From assembly GCA_964480475.1 (NCBI GenBank), contig CAYZPW010000012.1, forward strand, positions 1 through 46,615: 46,615 nt of DNA, in the 5' to 3' direction. This DNA is from CAYZPW01 sp964480475. Its GTDB lineage: Bacteria; B130-G9. Below the pieces are notes generated by a model. That model saw only the letters and a program-made list of their open reading frames with translations. It did no database searches and was not told the DNA's origin. Below are positions 1 to 8,322 of the stretch, piece after piece (the first letter of the stretch is position 1; each line of letters starts with the position of its first letter). The translations under genes and the position numbers were made by a program.

Positions 1-285
1 CCTGTCGGAGATGACAACTGTATGGTGATCGAGTGCCGGGGCAATCACTTCTTTGACCAGCTGCGCTCTGGCGGCCGCGTAGAGAAACAACTCAGCGAGT
101 GGCGAGACGGGAACATCGGAATGCTCGAGCAGGATTGGGCGAAGCCTGTCGCCGAGGGCAGTGCCCCCTGGTTCGCGAGTCTTGAGCACCGAAACGTGCA
201 TATCCACAAGGAAGCTGTGCAGCATTTCCACCTGAGTGGTCTTGCCAGAGCCCTCAACACCCTCGAAACTTATGAACAGCCTCAA
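1..285 (-). CDS. tmk: Thymidylate kinase, N-terminal part (cut by window edge)
   Basis: The minus strand reads open from a TTG at 285 to the window edge, giving 95 residues. It begins MRLFISFEGVEGSGKTTQ, the nucleotide-kinase P-loop (G9-T17). A second family motif, REPGGTALGDRLR, follows near residues 37-49, and the visible part ends ISDR, the start of the family's DRY motif. dTMP kinase phosphorylates dTMP to dTDP in the cytoplasm for DNA synthesis. The TTG is chosen because AGAGGG lies 6 bases upstream and because known family members begin a few residues before the P-loop. The non-ATG start is why simple ORF calling misses it. It is divergent from comEC. The lid and C-terminal half lie outside the window. 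Identification is by motif and is strong; the exact start is less certain. Confidence 0.93.
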   Translation of the reverse strand, partial: MRLFISFEGVEGSGKTTQVEMLHSFLVDMHVSVLKTREPGGTALGDRLRPILLEHSDVPVSPLAELFLYAAARAQLVKEVIAPALDHHTVVISDR

Positions 286-533
286 ATGAAACCCTCTAAA
301 GAACGCCCTAGTTGTTCAGCAAGCCCTCTTGATCATGCGCCAACACCTGACCGAATGTCAAGCTACGCGCGAAGTTTCAGCACAGCCAAGCAGGGAGAGA
401 CGCAAGGAAAAGCAAAATGAGTTGGTATGACTCTGCCCATAGACAGGCGCAGTCTCCTTCGTCGCAGATATTGACAGAGAAGCCCTCGACGCATAGCCTC
501 AGCATCGATGGCTGCCTCAGATAGTGAGCGCAA
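286..533. other. Divergent intergenic region tmk / comEC
   Basis: About 250 bases between two divergently transcribed genes. It presumably holds both promoters, but I see no clear -35/-10 pair and no stable hairpin. Short ORFs here are shadows of the tmk region. Confidence 0.5.
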
Positions 534-3482
534 ATGCTGAGAAACAACGACAACAGCGCTGAAGCCCAAGTCAGCTTCTGGGCAAGGAATCCGCTCGTCC
601 CGCCCGCGATCGCCCTCTGTGCCGGGATCTGGCTCGGTAGATACCTGCGCCTCGGCCTCGCAATGACTCTCGTCATCGCCGGCGCTCTCATTCTGGCCGC
701 CATCACAACACGCGCACTTCGCTTGAGGCGCGCCTCAATTCCGCTTCTGCTCGCAATAGCCGCTCTCGGCCTCGCCAGATACCATGTCAGCCTGATTCAC
801 CCTGCCGACCCACTTCCCAGTCACTCGGTCGAAGGTCTGCTTCGGGGTAAAGTCTGCGAGCAGCCGCAGGTCTTCCGGCAGCAGAACAGAACCAGAGTCG
901 TGCTGGATGACTGCGTTTGGGAACGCAAGGATGGCGGGACAGAACAACTGCCCTACAATGTGATGCTCAGTATCAGCACCGACACACGCAACTTGTGGCC
1001 CATGTCCAGTCTCAAGTTCGACGAATCCGACTCTCGCCATTTCACGAAGGCAACGGCAAGCACAATGGACCCCCAGCAGCACCTCAACTACGGCGACAGA
1101 CTCGAGGCGCAGGTGCGGATCTTCAAGCCGTCCGGTGTGCGGAATCCCGGCCGCTTCGACGCCCGGGAATACTACGCCCGAAGGGGTATCATGCGTCAGG
1201 CATACTGCTCTTCCGAGTCAACTGTCAGCGTCGCCCAAGCGCATGACCAGGGTCTCTTCTCAAAAGCGGTCAATCTGCTGTGGTCCTGGCGGCGGGACTT
1301 CCGCAGCCTGATAGAAGACACCTGCGACTGGCAACACGTGCCGATGATGAAGGCGCTCATCCTGGGCGATAGAACGGGCATAACGACGGATCATTACGAC
1401 CAGCTACAGCGAATAGGCGTCGCACATATCATCGCTATCTCCGGCATGCATGTCGGCTTCGTGGCGTTCTTCTTCTATGCCCTGTTCAAGTGGCTCTCCC
1501 CCTTCGCGGGCCTCTCAAGCAGGGGAATCAGCGGCTTACGACTCACTTGTGCTGCAACGGCGGCACCAGTGCTCTTCTACGCCGTCTTAGCAGGCCCAAG
1601 ACACGCCTCGGTGAGGGCTGCGATCGTCGTTCTATGCTGGCTACTCGCATTGGCGCTGGATCGCGACCGACAGGTTCTCAATTTCCTGGCGCTTGCCGCT
1701 ATCGTGATTCTGACATGGAAGCCTGGAGCGATCTTCGAGGCGGGCTTCCAGCTGTCTTTTGTGGCGGCAACAGGCATGACAGTTGCATTTCAATACATAC
1801 TCCACATTATCCACAATTGTATCGGCATTATCGCGCCGACTCTGCCTTTTCGCGTGAAGGAGGCGCTTCGTTCTCTTGGAATGGAAACTCCGCTCAGCCG
1901 TGGTCCCACCTCGAAGGCCTCGTCGACAATGCCGGTGAAGGAGGCGCTTCGTTCTCTATTCAAGCAACTCAAGCAACTCCGGTTCAGCCACGTCCTGACT
2001 TTCAAGACTTACGCGCTCTCCCAGAAGAACAAGATGCACCTCCGGTTGACAATCGTCCGCGCAAGACCATGGAGCCCTCTGCACATCGTGAGGAAGCTCA
2101 TGAGGCTTGTTGCAGCGCTCACCATAGCCTCTCTCGTGGCAATAGTCAGCACTGCCCCGCTGGCAGCGCTGTGGTTTGGCCGTGTAAGCCTCGTCGGGCT
2201 CTTCGCCAATCTCTACGTTGTTCTGATAGCCACGTTGCTTGTTCCACTCCTGCTGCTAGCGTTTGCTGTATTCCCAGCGAGTGAGTTCGCCTCAGATATC
2301 ATGCTCAGGTTTGCAGACTCGACGGCGTGGCTGATGGATCTAGTCAGCAACGTGTTCAGCAACCCTTCTTTGCGGATATGGCGGCTGTTGGTGTCAACGC
2401 CCTGCATCATTGCCTACGCGGTCTTCGCGCTTGTCTCGTTGAGGCTTTGGGTTCATATCGTAAGACCCGCAAGGGCGAAACAGATTTCGGTGTCAGCTGC
2501 TGTCGTGGGATGCCTCGTGGCTGTGCCCCCAATCGCGCTCACGTACGGCTCTTGGAGCGTGCCGAGGCCATCTCTGGCGACGTCCGTCGCCTACTACGTT
2601 ACACTGATCCTTGCCTGTTGCCTGTTCCACAAGCCGTCACACAAGCGAGCCGTTGCGACCTCGGTGGCGGCGCTCGTTCTCATCTCGTCCGTCTTCGCGG
2701 GGGCGAGATGGCCGTCCGACCTGCTCCGGGTAGCATTTTTAGACGTTGGACGCGGATTCTCGTGCGTGGTCGAGGCGCCGGGCGGCAAGGTTGTCGTCAT
2801 CGACGGCGGCGGCTCCGTGCATCGCGGCTCGGAGGTTGGCAGAAATGTTCTGCTGCCATATCTCCGGCATCGCGACATCAAAAAGATCGATCACCTCGTC
2901 CTGAGCAACCCGCATAGCGAGCGCATCGATGGCCTGTTCTCGCTGCTATCCGAGGCGGACTCAGGCTCCCTGGGCGGGCTCCAGATCGGCCACGTTGTTT
3001 TTCGTGATTTCGACTGTGCGAGCAGGAAATACCGGAAGTTCCGTTCAACGATTGATGAGCTCGAGCTGCCGGTGACCGAAATAGGCAATCAAACGGGGCT
3101 GAAACTGCTGTCCTTCGCCGAGAACTCGCTCGTTGTCAGGCTCGAGTTCGGCCAGTTCTCGATACTATTCCTGAGTGACCCCGGTCGCATCTCCCAGACC
3201 CTCCTGTCTGAATACAGAAACGCACTCAAGAGCACGATACTCGTCGTCCCCGAGGGCTTCGAGACGTCTGTGAGCAGCAAATTCATGGCGCTCGTCTCCC
3301 CCGACGCGCTGGTCGTCTCCGGTGCTGATCAACGTTGGAGAAGACCGCCACCCACGCCTTTGCAATATGAAATCGACAAAGGCAGAATCCTCAAAACTGA
3401 TGAGTTGCATTGCATTATCATCGAGTCGGACGGGCGAAGCTGGCGTGCGCTGACGCCGTTCGCTGAGAACGTTGGCCGTTGA
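534..3482 (+). CDS. comEC: ComEC/Rec2-type DNA uptake channel protein
   Basis: A 982-residue polytopic membrane protein with the ComEC order. There is an N-terminal membrane and soluble segment, a competence core with HIIAISGMHVGF (298-309) and many hydrophobic helices, and a C-terminal metallo-beta-lactamase-like domain (from about 733). ComEC forms the inner-membrane channel that imports single-stranded DNA during transformation. Oddities: the usual THPHxDH metal motif reads SNPHSER (791-797), and the usual DVGQGD reads DVGRGF (737-742), so the C-terminal domain may not bind metal. A segment at about 440-475 contains two copies of VKEALRSL encoded by a 23-bp direct repeat. The last codons (VGR-stop) lie in a heptamer repeat, so the C terminus may be altered. 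ATG at 534 is the first in-frame start; its ribosome-binding site is weak. No other competence gene is in the window. Confidence 0.92.
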   Translation: MLRNNDNSAEAQVSFWARNPLVPPAIALCAGIWLGRYLRLGLAMTLVIAGALILAAITTRALRLRRASIPLLLAIAALGLARYHVSLIHPADPLPSHSVEGLLRGKVCEQPQVFRQQNRTRVVLDDCVWERKDGGTEQLPYNVMLSISTDTRNLWPMSSLKFDESDSRHFTKATASTMDPQQHLNYGDRLEAQVRIFKPSGVRNPGRFDAREYYARRGIMRQAYCSSESTVSVAQAHDQGLFSKAVNLLWSWRRDFRSLIEDTCDWQHVPMMKALILGDRTGITTDHYDQLQRIGVAHIIAISGMHVGFVAFFFYALFKWLSPFAGLSSRGISGLRLTCAATAAPVLFYAVLAGPRHASVRAAIVVLCWLLALALDRDRQVLNFLALAAIVILTWKPGAIFEAGFQLSFVAATGMTVAFQYILHIIHNCIGIIAPTLPFRVKEALRSLGMETPLSRGPTSKASSTMPVKEALRSLFKQLKQLRFSHVLTFKTYALSQKNKMHLRLTIVRARPWSPLHIVRKLMRLVAALTIASLVAIVSTAPLAALWFGRVSLVGLFANLYVVLIATLLVPLLLLAFAVFPASEFASDIMLRFADSTAWLMDLVSNVFSNPSLRIWRLLVSTPCIIAYAVFALVSLRLWVHIVRPARAKQISVSAAVVGCLVAVPPIALTYGSWSVPRPSLATSVAYYVTLILACCLFHKPSHKRAVATSVAALVLISSVFAGARWPSDLLRVAFLDVGRGFSCVVEAPGGKVVVIDGGGSVHRGSEVGRNVLLPYLRHRDIKKIDHLVLSNPHSERIDGLFSLLSEADSGSLGGLQIGHVVFRDFDCASRKYRKFRSTIDELELPVTEIGNQTGLKLLSFAENSLVVRLEFGQFSILFLSDPGRISQTLLSEYRNALKSTILVVPEGFETSVSSKFMALVSPDALVVSGADQRWRRPPPTPLQYEIDKGRILKTDELHCIIIESDGRSWRALTPFAENVGR
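1854..1957 (+). repeat. 23-bp in-frame direct repeat inside comEC
   Basis: The same 23 bases occur at 1854-1876 and 1935-1957, 81 bases (27 codons) apart, starting GTGAAGGAGGCGCTTCG. Both copies are read in the same frame and encode VKEALRSL. The segment between and after them is charged and serine-rich, unlike the hydrophobic flanks. It looks like a small repeat element inserted in frame into a loop between membrane helices. Confidence 0.75.
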
Positions 3483-3505
3483 CGGTTTGCAGTTGGCCGT
3501 TGACA
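3471..3505 (+). repeat. Tandem heptamer tract at comEC 3' end
   Basis: Five consecutive 7-base units: GTTGGCC, GTTGACG, GTTTGCA, GTTGGCC, GTTGACA. The first two units encode the last residues and the TGA stop of comEC. The tract ends 5 bases before the extended -10 of the Septu-like operon. Confidence 0.85.
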
Positions 3506-3510
3506 ACGGA

Positions 3511-3519
3511 TGATATAAT
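3511..3519 (+). promoter_or_regulatory. Extended -10 promoter for the ptuAB-like operon
   Basis: TGATATAAT is a perfect TGnTATAAT extended -10 element. No good -35 lies 17 bases upstream, which extended -10 promoters can tolerate. A transcript would start near 3526 and leave about 55 bases of leader before the ATG at 3582. The signal suggests the defence pair is transcribed independently of comEC. Confidence 0.6.
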
Positions 3520-3581
3520 TGACTGATAACATATACACGATTGAATCAAATGGACCCACAATTGCAGTGGAGTAAGGACAG

Positions 3582-4703
3582 ATGAAAGTCAAGACACTAG
3601 AAATTAGGAACTTCCGAGGCATCCGTTCGCTCACGATCGATTTCCACGATAGAATGAACGTCTTCATAGGCGAGAATGGCTGCGGCAAGTCCGCCGTCCT
3701 CGACCTACTAGCCATTTTGCTGTCCAAGTTCACCGGACGCCTGCGATCCGAAAGGGGGACAGGTCGTTCTTACTCTCTATCGGACATCACGAATGGGACG
3801 TCGCGAACAGTTAACCATATTACCATGGATCTAAATGGAGAACAAATAGGATGGCGATCCCTTAAATTCCGTCGCGAGTCCCGTGGCGAAATAAGGCGCG
3901 TAGCATACACCACTCACGACCAGCCGATCACACTAGTAGCAAGGCGGTTTTGGGAGGAATCCGAGGCCAATAAGAACCAGAGTCTTCCTGCTTTCGTTCA
4001 TTACGGCGTTAATCGGTCAGTTCTGGATATTCCATTGCGCATTCGTACGAGACATCCGTTTGACCAACTATCCACTTATGAGGAGAGTCTAACCGGTGGC
4101 GCGAGCAACTTCCGCAGATTCTTCGAATGGTTCCGTTCCAGAGAGGACATTGAGAACGAGGCTTTTCGCAGACAAAACGATTTCCGATTCTTTGAACAAT
4201 CCGAAAGCACCCCCAGTGAATTCCCGGACGCTCAGTTGGAGGCCGTCAGGAAGGCAATAACAGCATTGCTACCCGGCTTCTCGAATCTGAGGGTTCAGAG
4301 GAAACCGAGACTCCGAATGACTATTATGAAAGGTAACGAGGAGCTCGTTGTCAACCAGCTCTCCGACGGGGAGAAATGCACGCTGGCGCTTGTCGGNNNN
4401 NNNNNNNNNNNNNNNNNNNNNNNNNNNNNNNNNNNNNNNNNNNNNNNNNNNNNNNNNNNNNNNNNNNNNNNNNNNNNNNNNNNNNNNNNNNNNNNNAATC
4501 GCATTCTCGAAGATTCCATGAATGTCCCCGACCGACCGCTCGAGATTCAGAGGCAAATGGATGAACTGTTCTCTGCCATAGACAAGGACGATCTTCCCAA
4601 TGCACAGAGGCTTCTGGATCAGTTGCGAGAGACGATTGGCTCGCATCCGGAGTTGACGAAGGCTCAGGTCCTAATCCGCCGCAAAGAGGTCTTGGGTCGG
4701 TGA
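3582..4703 (+). CDS. ptuA: Septu-type AAA ATPase (PtuA-like; sequence gap inside)
   Basis: An ABC/SMC-like ATPase of the COG3950 kind. The N terminus has the Walker A motif GENGCGKS (30-37). The signature-like LSDGEK follows at 260-265. A 100-N gap then begins and hides Walker B and the following helices. The tail after the gap (NRILEDSMNVPDRP onward) matches the usual family C terminus. In Septu systems PtuA is the ATPase partner that controls the HNH nuclease PtuB in response to phage. ATG 3582 has TAAGGA 3-4 bases upstream. The stop overlaps the next gene by four bases (GTGA), indicating translational coupling. The apparent 373 residues are unreliable because the gap length is arbitrary. 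No reverse transcriptase lies upstream, so this is not a retron Ec78-type arrangement. A generic AAA_15/AAA_21 assignment is the fallback. Confidence 0.8.
   Translation: MKVKTLEIRNFRGIRSLTIDFHDRMNVFIGENGCGKSAVLDLLAILLSKFTGRLRSERGTGRSYSLSDITNGTSRTVNHITMDLNGEQIGWRSLKFRRESRGEIRRVAYTTHDQPITLVARRFWEESEANKNQSLPAFVHYGVNRSVLDIPLRIRTRHPFDQLSTYEESLTGGASNFRRFFEWFRSREDIENEAFRRQNDFRFFEQSESTPSEFPDAQLEAVRKAITALLPGFSNLRVQRKPRLRMTIMKGNEELVVNQLSDGEKCTLALVXXXXXXXXXXXXXXXXXXXXXXXXXXXXXXXXXXNRILEDSMNVPDRPLEIQRQMDELFSAIDKDDLPNAQRLLDQLRETIGSHPELTKAQVLIRRKEVLGR
4397..4496. other. Assembly gap (100 N)
   Basis: Exactly 100 N, the conventional placeholder for a gap of unknown size. It falls between the signature motif and the C-terminal tail of the ATPase, where the family has Walker B and more. 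The true gap is therefore probably longer. Confidence 0.95.
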
Positions 4704-5371
4704 AGCATATCGAGAAGCAAGAGGAACCCATTGAGCTCTCTGAATGGAGGGCCGAGAAACAGAAGCGTCGGCACAAGCAATGGAAGAACGTCCCAACAGG
4801 AATCAAGGACGTTATCCGCGAGGCATTGAGGCGCGAGCAAGGGTTCATCTGCTGCTACTGTGGATGTCGCGTTTCCACAAACAATGACAGCCACGTCGAG
4901 CACCTCATTCCCAAACGCATCTGCCGCAAGCATCTCCCTAATGGAGAGCATGACTACACAAATCTTCTCCTTTCCTGCCAACGCGATCCCAAACCACCGG
5001 CGGACGCACGGTGCGGATGGTCCAAGAAGGACTGGTATGACGAGGACCTCATGGTTTCCCCATTAAGCGCCGACTGCGAGAGGCGCTTTCACTTCCGTGC
5101 GGATGGTCGTGTTTTCCCAAAGCGGGGGGATGATTTGGGCGCTCAAGAAACAATAGACAGGCTGAGATTGGACTGCGGCAATCTTCGCGCGGAGCGCAGA
5201 GAAGCCATTAACGCCATTCTAAATGACGATATCCTACTGCACGACGCCGACGTCCGGCGCATGATCAACCGCTATCATCAGCGCGACCAGAACAGACGTT
5301 TCGAAGCGTTCTGCATTGCGGTTATCCAAGTGTTAAGCGATTACCTGGGAGACCAAGCGGCCAAGCGATGA
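4700..5371 (+). CDS. ptuB: HNH endonuclease, Septu PtuB-like (TIGR02646 type)
   Basis: A 223-residue protein with a zinc-type HNH core. It has CCYCGC (51-56), the HVEH catalytic segment (65-68) followed by LIPK, then NLLLSC (88-93) and a later Cys at 105 in RCGWSKK. This layout is that of the TIGR02646/PtuB nucleases, which act as the toxic DNA-cutting effector of Septu. The gene starts with GTG inside the stop of the ATPase gene, so it is the second cistron of the pair. Its own stop overlaps the ATG of the glycosyltransferase (ATGA at 5368-5371), so the defence pair is physically fused to an envelope operon. Family assignment is by motif and by the neighbouring ATPase. Activity against phage is inferred. 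Confidence 0.82.
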   Translation: MKHIEKQEEPIELSEWRAEKQKRRHKQWKNVPTGIKDVIREALRREQGFICCYCGCRVSTNNDSHVEHLIPKRICRKHLPNGEHDYTNLLLSCQRDPKPPADARCGWSKKDWYDEDLMVSPLSADCERRFHFRADGRVFPKRGDDLGAQETIDRLRLDCGNLRAERREAINAILNDDILLHDADVRRMINRYHQRDQNRRFEAFCIAVIQVLSDYLGDQAAKR

Positions 5372-6552
5372 GGATCGGGATAGACGGCTCGGCGATGCTG
5401 AAGGAGCCGACGGGTATCGGTCGCTACGTAAAGTCCCTTGTCGAGGCGCTGGCTAAGGCGGCCCCGGACGACGAGTTCGTCGTGCTCACGATCTCGCACA
5501 AGGATGCGCCGCCAAAGGACTTGTTTGGCGATTACCTCAACGTCTCACTCGTCCACAAGAAATGGCCCGGCAGGGGCGTGCTGTTCCTTTGGGAGCACTT
5601 CCGATGGCCAACGGTCGAGACCGCAATCGGCGAGGTCGATGTCTTCCACACGCCGAATAACTTTGTATTCCCACAGCGTCGAGGCAAGCGCGTCACAACG
5701 ATTCACGACCTTTTTTTCCTGAAGCACCCGGAAGAAACGCACCAAACTGGCGGGCAATATCACCATCGCATTCTGCCGAAGATCATCCACCAGGCGGACC
5801 ACATAGTCGCCGTCTCGCAGGCCACTGCCGATGACATCAAAGAGCTGCTGGGCGTCGCCAACGACAGAATCTCGGTCGTTCATCAGGGCATCGACGAGCG
5901 ATTCTTCGCCCATGCGCAAATGCCAATTCGCCGCGCAGCAAACCAACTGCCAACTGCCAATTCGCCTTCGCTACAAGCTTCGTCGAACAGGCCGCCAACT
6001 GATCAGCCCTACGTGCTGCATTTCGGGACAATCGAGCCGCGCAAGGGCATCGGGACGCTTCTGGATGCGATGGAGGCGCTTTGGACCGAGCGTCACTTTG
6101 AAGGGGCGTTAGTTCTCGCGGGGCTCAGGGGCTGGGCGTGTGAGGCTCTGCTCGAAAGGTGTGATGATGTCGCAAAGCGCTGGCCGCTGCACCTCACGGG
6201 CTACGTGCCTGAGGAGGACGTCTTCCCTCTCCTGGCTGGGGCGCGCTTGGCGGTGGTTGCGTCAAGATATGAGGGCTTCGGCCTTCCGGGACTTGAGGCG
6301 ATGGCCGCCGGGGTTCCGGTCATTTCAACCAGGAGAGGCGCGCTGCCTGAGGTCTATGGCGAGGCGGCGGCCTACTTCGAGTGTGGCGACGCCAGGGAGC
6401 TTGCGGATCGCATCTGGGAGCTTTGGCGCGACGAGAGGCTTCGGGCCGAAACGAACAAGAGAGGCCACGAGAGAGCATCACAATTCACGTGGGACGAAAC
6501 AGCGAGGAAGACGCTTTCGATCTACCGCCAAGTATGTCCGGAACGCGAATGA
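5368..6552 (+). CDS. Glycosyltransferase family 4 (GT1/GT4 superfamily)
   Basis: A 394-residue GT-B enzyme. The N-terminal acceptor half begins MRIGIDGSAMLKEPTGIGRY and has HTPNNFVFP and TIHDLFFL. The donor half has FGTIEPRKG, then YEGFGLPGLEAMAAGVP with the family's E-x7-E arrangement. It most likely adds a sugar to a lipid-linked or LPS glycan at the inner membrane. Between the halves, about residues 184-212 form a low-complexity linker (NQLPTANSPSLQ) encoded partly by a heptamer repeat tract, which is unusual for this family. It overlaps the upstream nuclease gene and the downstream GT9 gene by ATGA, so the three are translationally coupled. The sugar and acceptor cannot be told from sequence. 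Confidence 0.88.
   Translation: MRIGIDGSAMLKEPTGIGRYVKSLVEALAKAAPDDEFVVLTISHKDAPPKDLFGDYLNVSLVHKKWPGRGVLFLWEHFRWPTVETAIGEVDVFHTPNNFVFPQRRGKRVTTIHDLFFLKHPEETHQTGGQYHHRILPKIIHQADHIVAVSQATADDIKELLGVANDRISVVHQGIDERFFAHAQMPIRRAANQLPTANSPSLQASSNRPPTDQPYVLHFGTIEPRKGIGTLLDAMEALWTERHFEGALVLAGLRGWACEALLERCDDVAKRWPLHLTGYVPEEDVFPLLAGARLAVVASRYEGFGLPGLEAMAAGVPVISTRRGALPEVYGEAAAYFECGDARELADRIWELWRDERLRAETNKRGHERASQFTWDETARKTLSIYRQVCPERE
5917..5966 (+). repeat. Heptamer repeat tract inside the GT4 coding region
   Basis: TGCCAATTCGCC occurs twice (5920-5931 and 5954-5965). The second copy is preceded by tandem CTGCCAA units. The segment is read in frame within the interdomain linker of the glycosyltransferase. 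Confidence 0.7.
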
Positions 6553-7703
6553 CGCGGTACATCTATCGCAGGCGGAGCCTCAGAATTGCGGCCGCGCTGT
6601 GCGATACTATCTGCGGCGGCCTATACAGGTTCGGGACAATCGTCCGCAACAGTTCATCGAAGCGCCTGGAGAAACTACCCAGGAATCCGAAGATAGCATT
6701 CATCCGTCTCGATGGTATCGGCGACGTCCTGTCCGCGCTTCCGGCTGCAAAAGCACTGAAGGCACGTTTCCCCGACGGGGCCCTCACGCTAGTTGTTAGA
6801 GAGCAGCTGGCGGGGATACTCGAGGGCCTCCCATTCGTGGATGAGGTCCTGTTCGCAGATTTCGACCTCTACGCCTCTAGGCCGGGCCTGGTCAGGTCAA
6901 TTGGCTGCACATCCCGGCTTCGTAATCTTCTCAAGACGTCTCGTTTTGATGTCGCGCTCGACCCGCGCGGCGACCCGCGAGTGATTATCGCCATGTGGTT
7001 GAGTGGTATCCCAGCGAGAATCGGCGTGAGTTCGGCCGGCGCGGGCTTCCTGCTTGGCGCCTCGCTCGACTATCTGAGAGACGTGCCCGAAACAGAGCAC
7101 AATCTGAAGGTCGCGGCTCTGTTGGGCGCAGAGACCCGGCTGAAGTCCGTGCAGCTCGCGCCTGACCCTGGGATCGTCAGTTCCTTGTTTGAGTCATACT
7201 CCCAATTGCGAGAGCCATTCTTTGCAGTCCACCCATCCGCCTCAATACCTACGAAGGTCTGGCCGCAAGAGCGGTTCGCGCAGGCTATTGACGCCATCGT
7301 GAGCCAATACGATTTGCAGGCCGTGCTTGTGGGCGGGCCGAACGATGTCGCTTGCGCGAAGCAGATAGCGTCCCGTTCACATGCGCTCAACCTCGCTGGC
7401 AAGACCGATCTGAAGGAGCTTATCGCCCTCCTGTCGCAAGCTCGCCTGTTCCTGGGCAACGATTCAGGCCCTGCCCAGATGGCGGCGAACGTTGGGATTC
7501 CAACGGCAATCGTTTTTAGCGGGACGAATGATGTCTCAGTCTGGCGCCCGCCCGGTCAGAACGTGGCGATCATCTCGCACAGAGTCGATTGCAGCCCGTG
7601 CGAGCTTCGCTCGTGTCCGAACCCCAGATGCCTCTTGGAGATCGGCGTGGGCGACGTCCTGGACGCCGTGGGCCAACTCCTTGCGCAGAGAAAGGACAAC
7701 TGA
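6549..7703 (+). CDS. Glycosyltransferase family 9 (heptosyltransferase-like)
   Basis: A 384-residue ADP-heptose:LPS heptosyltransferase-like enzyme. After a short basic N terminus it has IAFIRLDGIGDVLSALPA, the GT9 N-terminal signature. The C-terminal half has the donor-site motif FLGNDSGPAQMAANVGIP followed by CSPCELRSCPNPRCL. These enzymes extend the LPS inner core at the cytoplasmic face of the inner membrane. I place the start at ATG 6549, overlapping the GT4 stop (ATGA), rather than at the longer in-frame start at 6381, which would run through the GT4 gene. It appears to be the last gene of the operon. A second GT9 lies at 29666-30793 on the minus strand. Confidence 0.9.
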   Translation: MTRYIYRRRSLRIAAALCDTICGGLYRFGTIVRNSSSKRLEKLPRNPKIAFIRLDGIGDVLSALPAAKALKARFPDGALTLVVREQLAGILEGLPFVDEVLFADFDLYASRPGLVRSIGCTSRLRNLLKTSRFDVALDPRGDPRVIIAMWLSGIPARIGVSSAGAGFLLGASLDYLRDVPETEHNLKVAALLGAETRLKSVQLAPDPGIVSSLFESYSQLREPFFAVHPSASIPTKVWPQERFAQAIDAIVSQYDLQAVLVGGPNDVACAKQIASRSHALNLAGKTDLKELIALLSQARLFLGNDSGPAQMAANVGIPTAIVFSGTNDVSVWRPPGQNVAIISHRVDCSPCELRSCPNPRCLLEIGVGDVLDAVGQLLAQRKDN

Positions 7704-7885
7704 CATCCGGATCTTTCTGCCTCCAGCTTCAGATTCCGCCGACAGGAAGGCCGTTTTCAGCCGTGAGTCGGATTGGCAGCCTCGTCTGTTCGAATTGCCC
7801 GAGGTTTCGCATGCAAAGCGCTATAGAATGGTGCATGATCGGATTCGGTTGTGGAAGGATTCTTACTTCGATATGAAAAAAACAC

Positions 7886-7914
7886 TTGACAAATGGACCT
7901 CGATGCATTATTGT
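7886..7914 (+). promoter_or_regulatory. Near-consensus sigma70-type promoter, orphan
   Basis: TTGACA (7886-7891), a 17-base spacer, then TATTGT (7909-7914). Transcription would start near 7921, yet no recognised gene starts within the next 900 bases. It may drive a noncoding RNA, a decayed gene or a long leader to the propeller gene at 8844. Confidence 0.55.
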
Positions 7915-8322
7915 TTGGGTACGAAAGCGTTGCGTTTTTGGAGTACTGAGATCGGGAACTTCGTACAAAATACCGCTTGACGAGGGAACCGTAATAAGTC
8001 ATATTCAGAGGCGAAGCGTTTTAAGGATTTAAGTTTCGGGTTGTTCCAGGCTGAACCGTCTGTTTGCTTGCGATAGCTCAGAACGGGGCGCTTGGGGTTG
8101 CTTGATGCGAGTGTGGGCGCGTGAGGGTTCGTGTCTTTGCTCGTTGTGGTCTTGCGAGGCCGTTGGTTGTGCGCCTCGCCCTACCTTGGCTTTTTAATCT
8201 TCCAGTTACGCAAGAGCGACATTACGCGTCGCGCGTAGCCCGCTCATCTACTTCGGCGATTTGGACTTCGAGAAGGAGGTGATGCGCAACTCACAGTTTT
8301 AATCCGCCGCCGCGGGAATTCT

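Noticed and set aside
22..420. 132-codon plus-strand ORF at the window start
   Set aside because: It is antisense to the clear thymidylate kinase reading frame with P-loop and REPGGT motifs, and matches no family.
3582..5371. Retron Ec78-type system
   Set aside because: The ATPase and HNH genes fit, but no reverse transcriptase gene or msr/msd-like region lies next to them; comEC is directly upstream.
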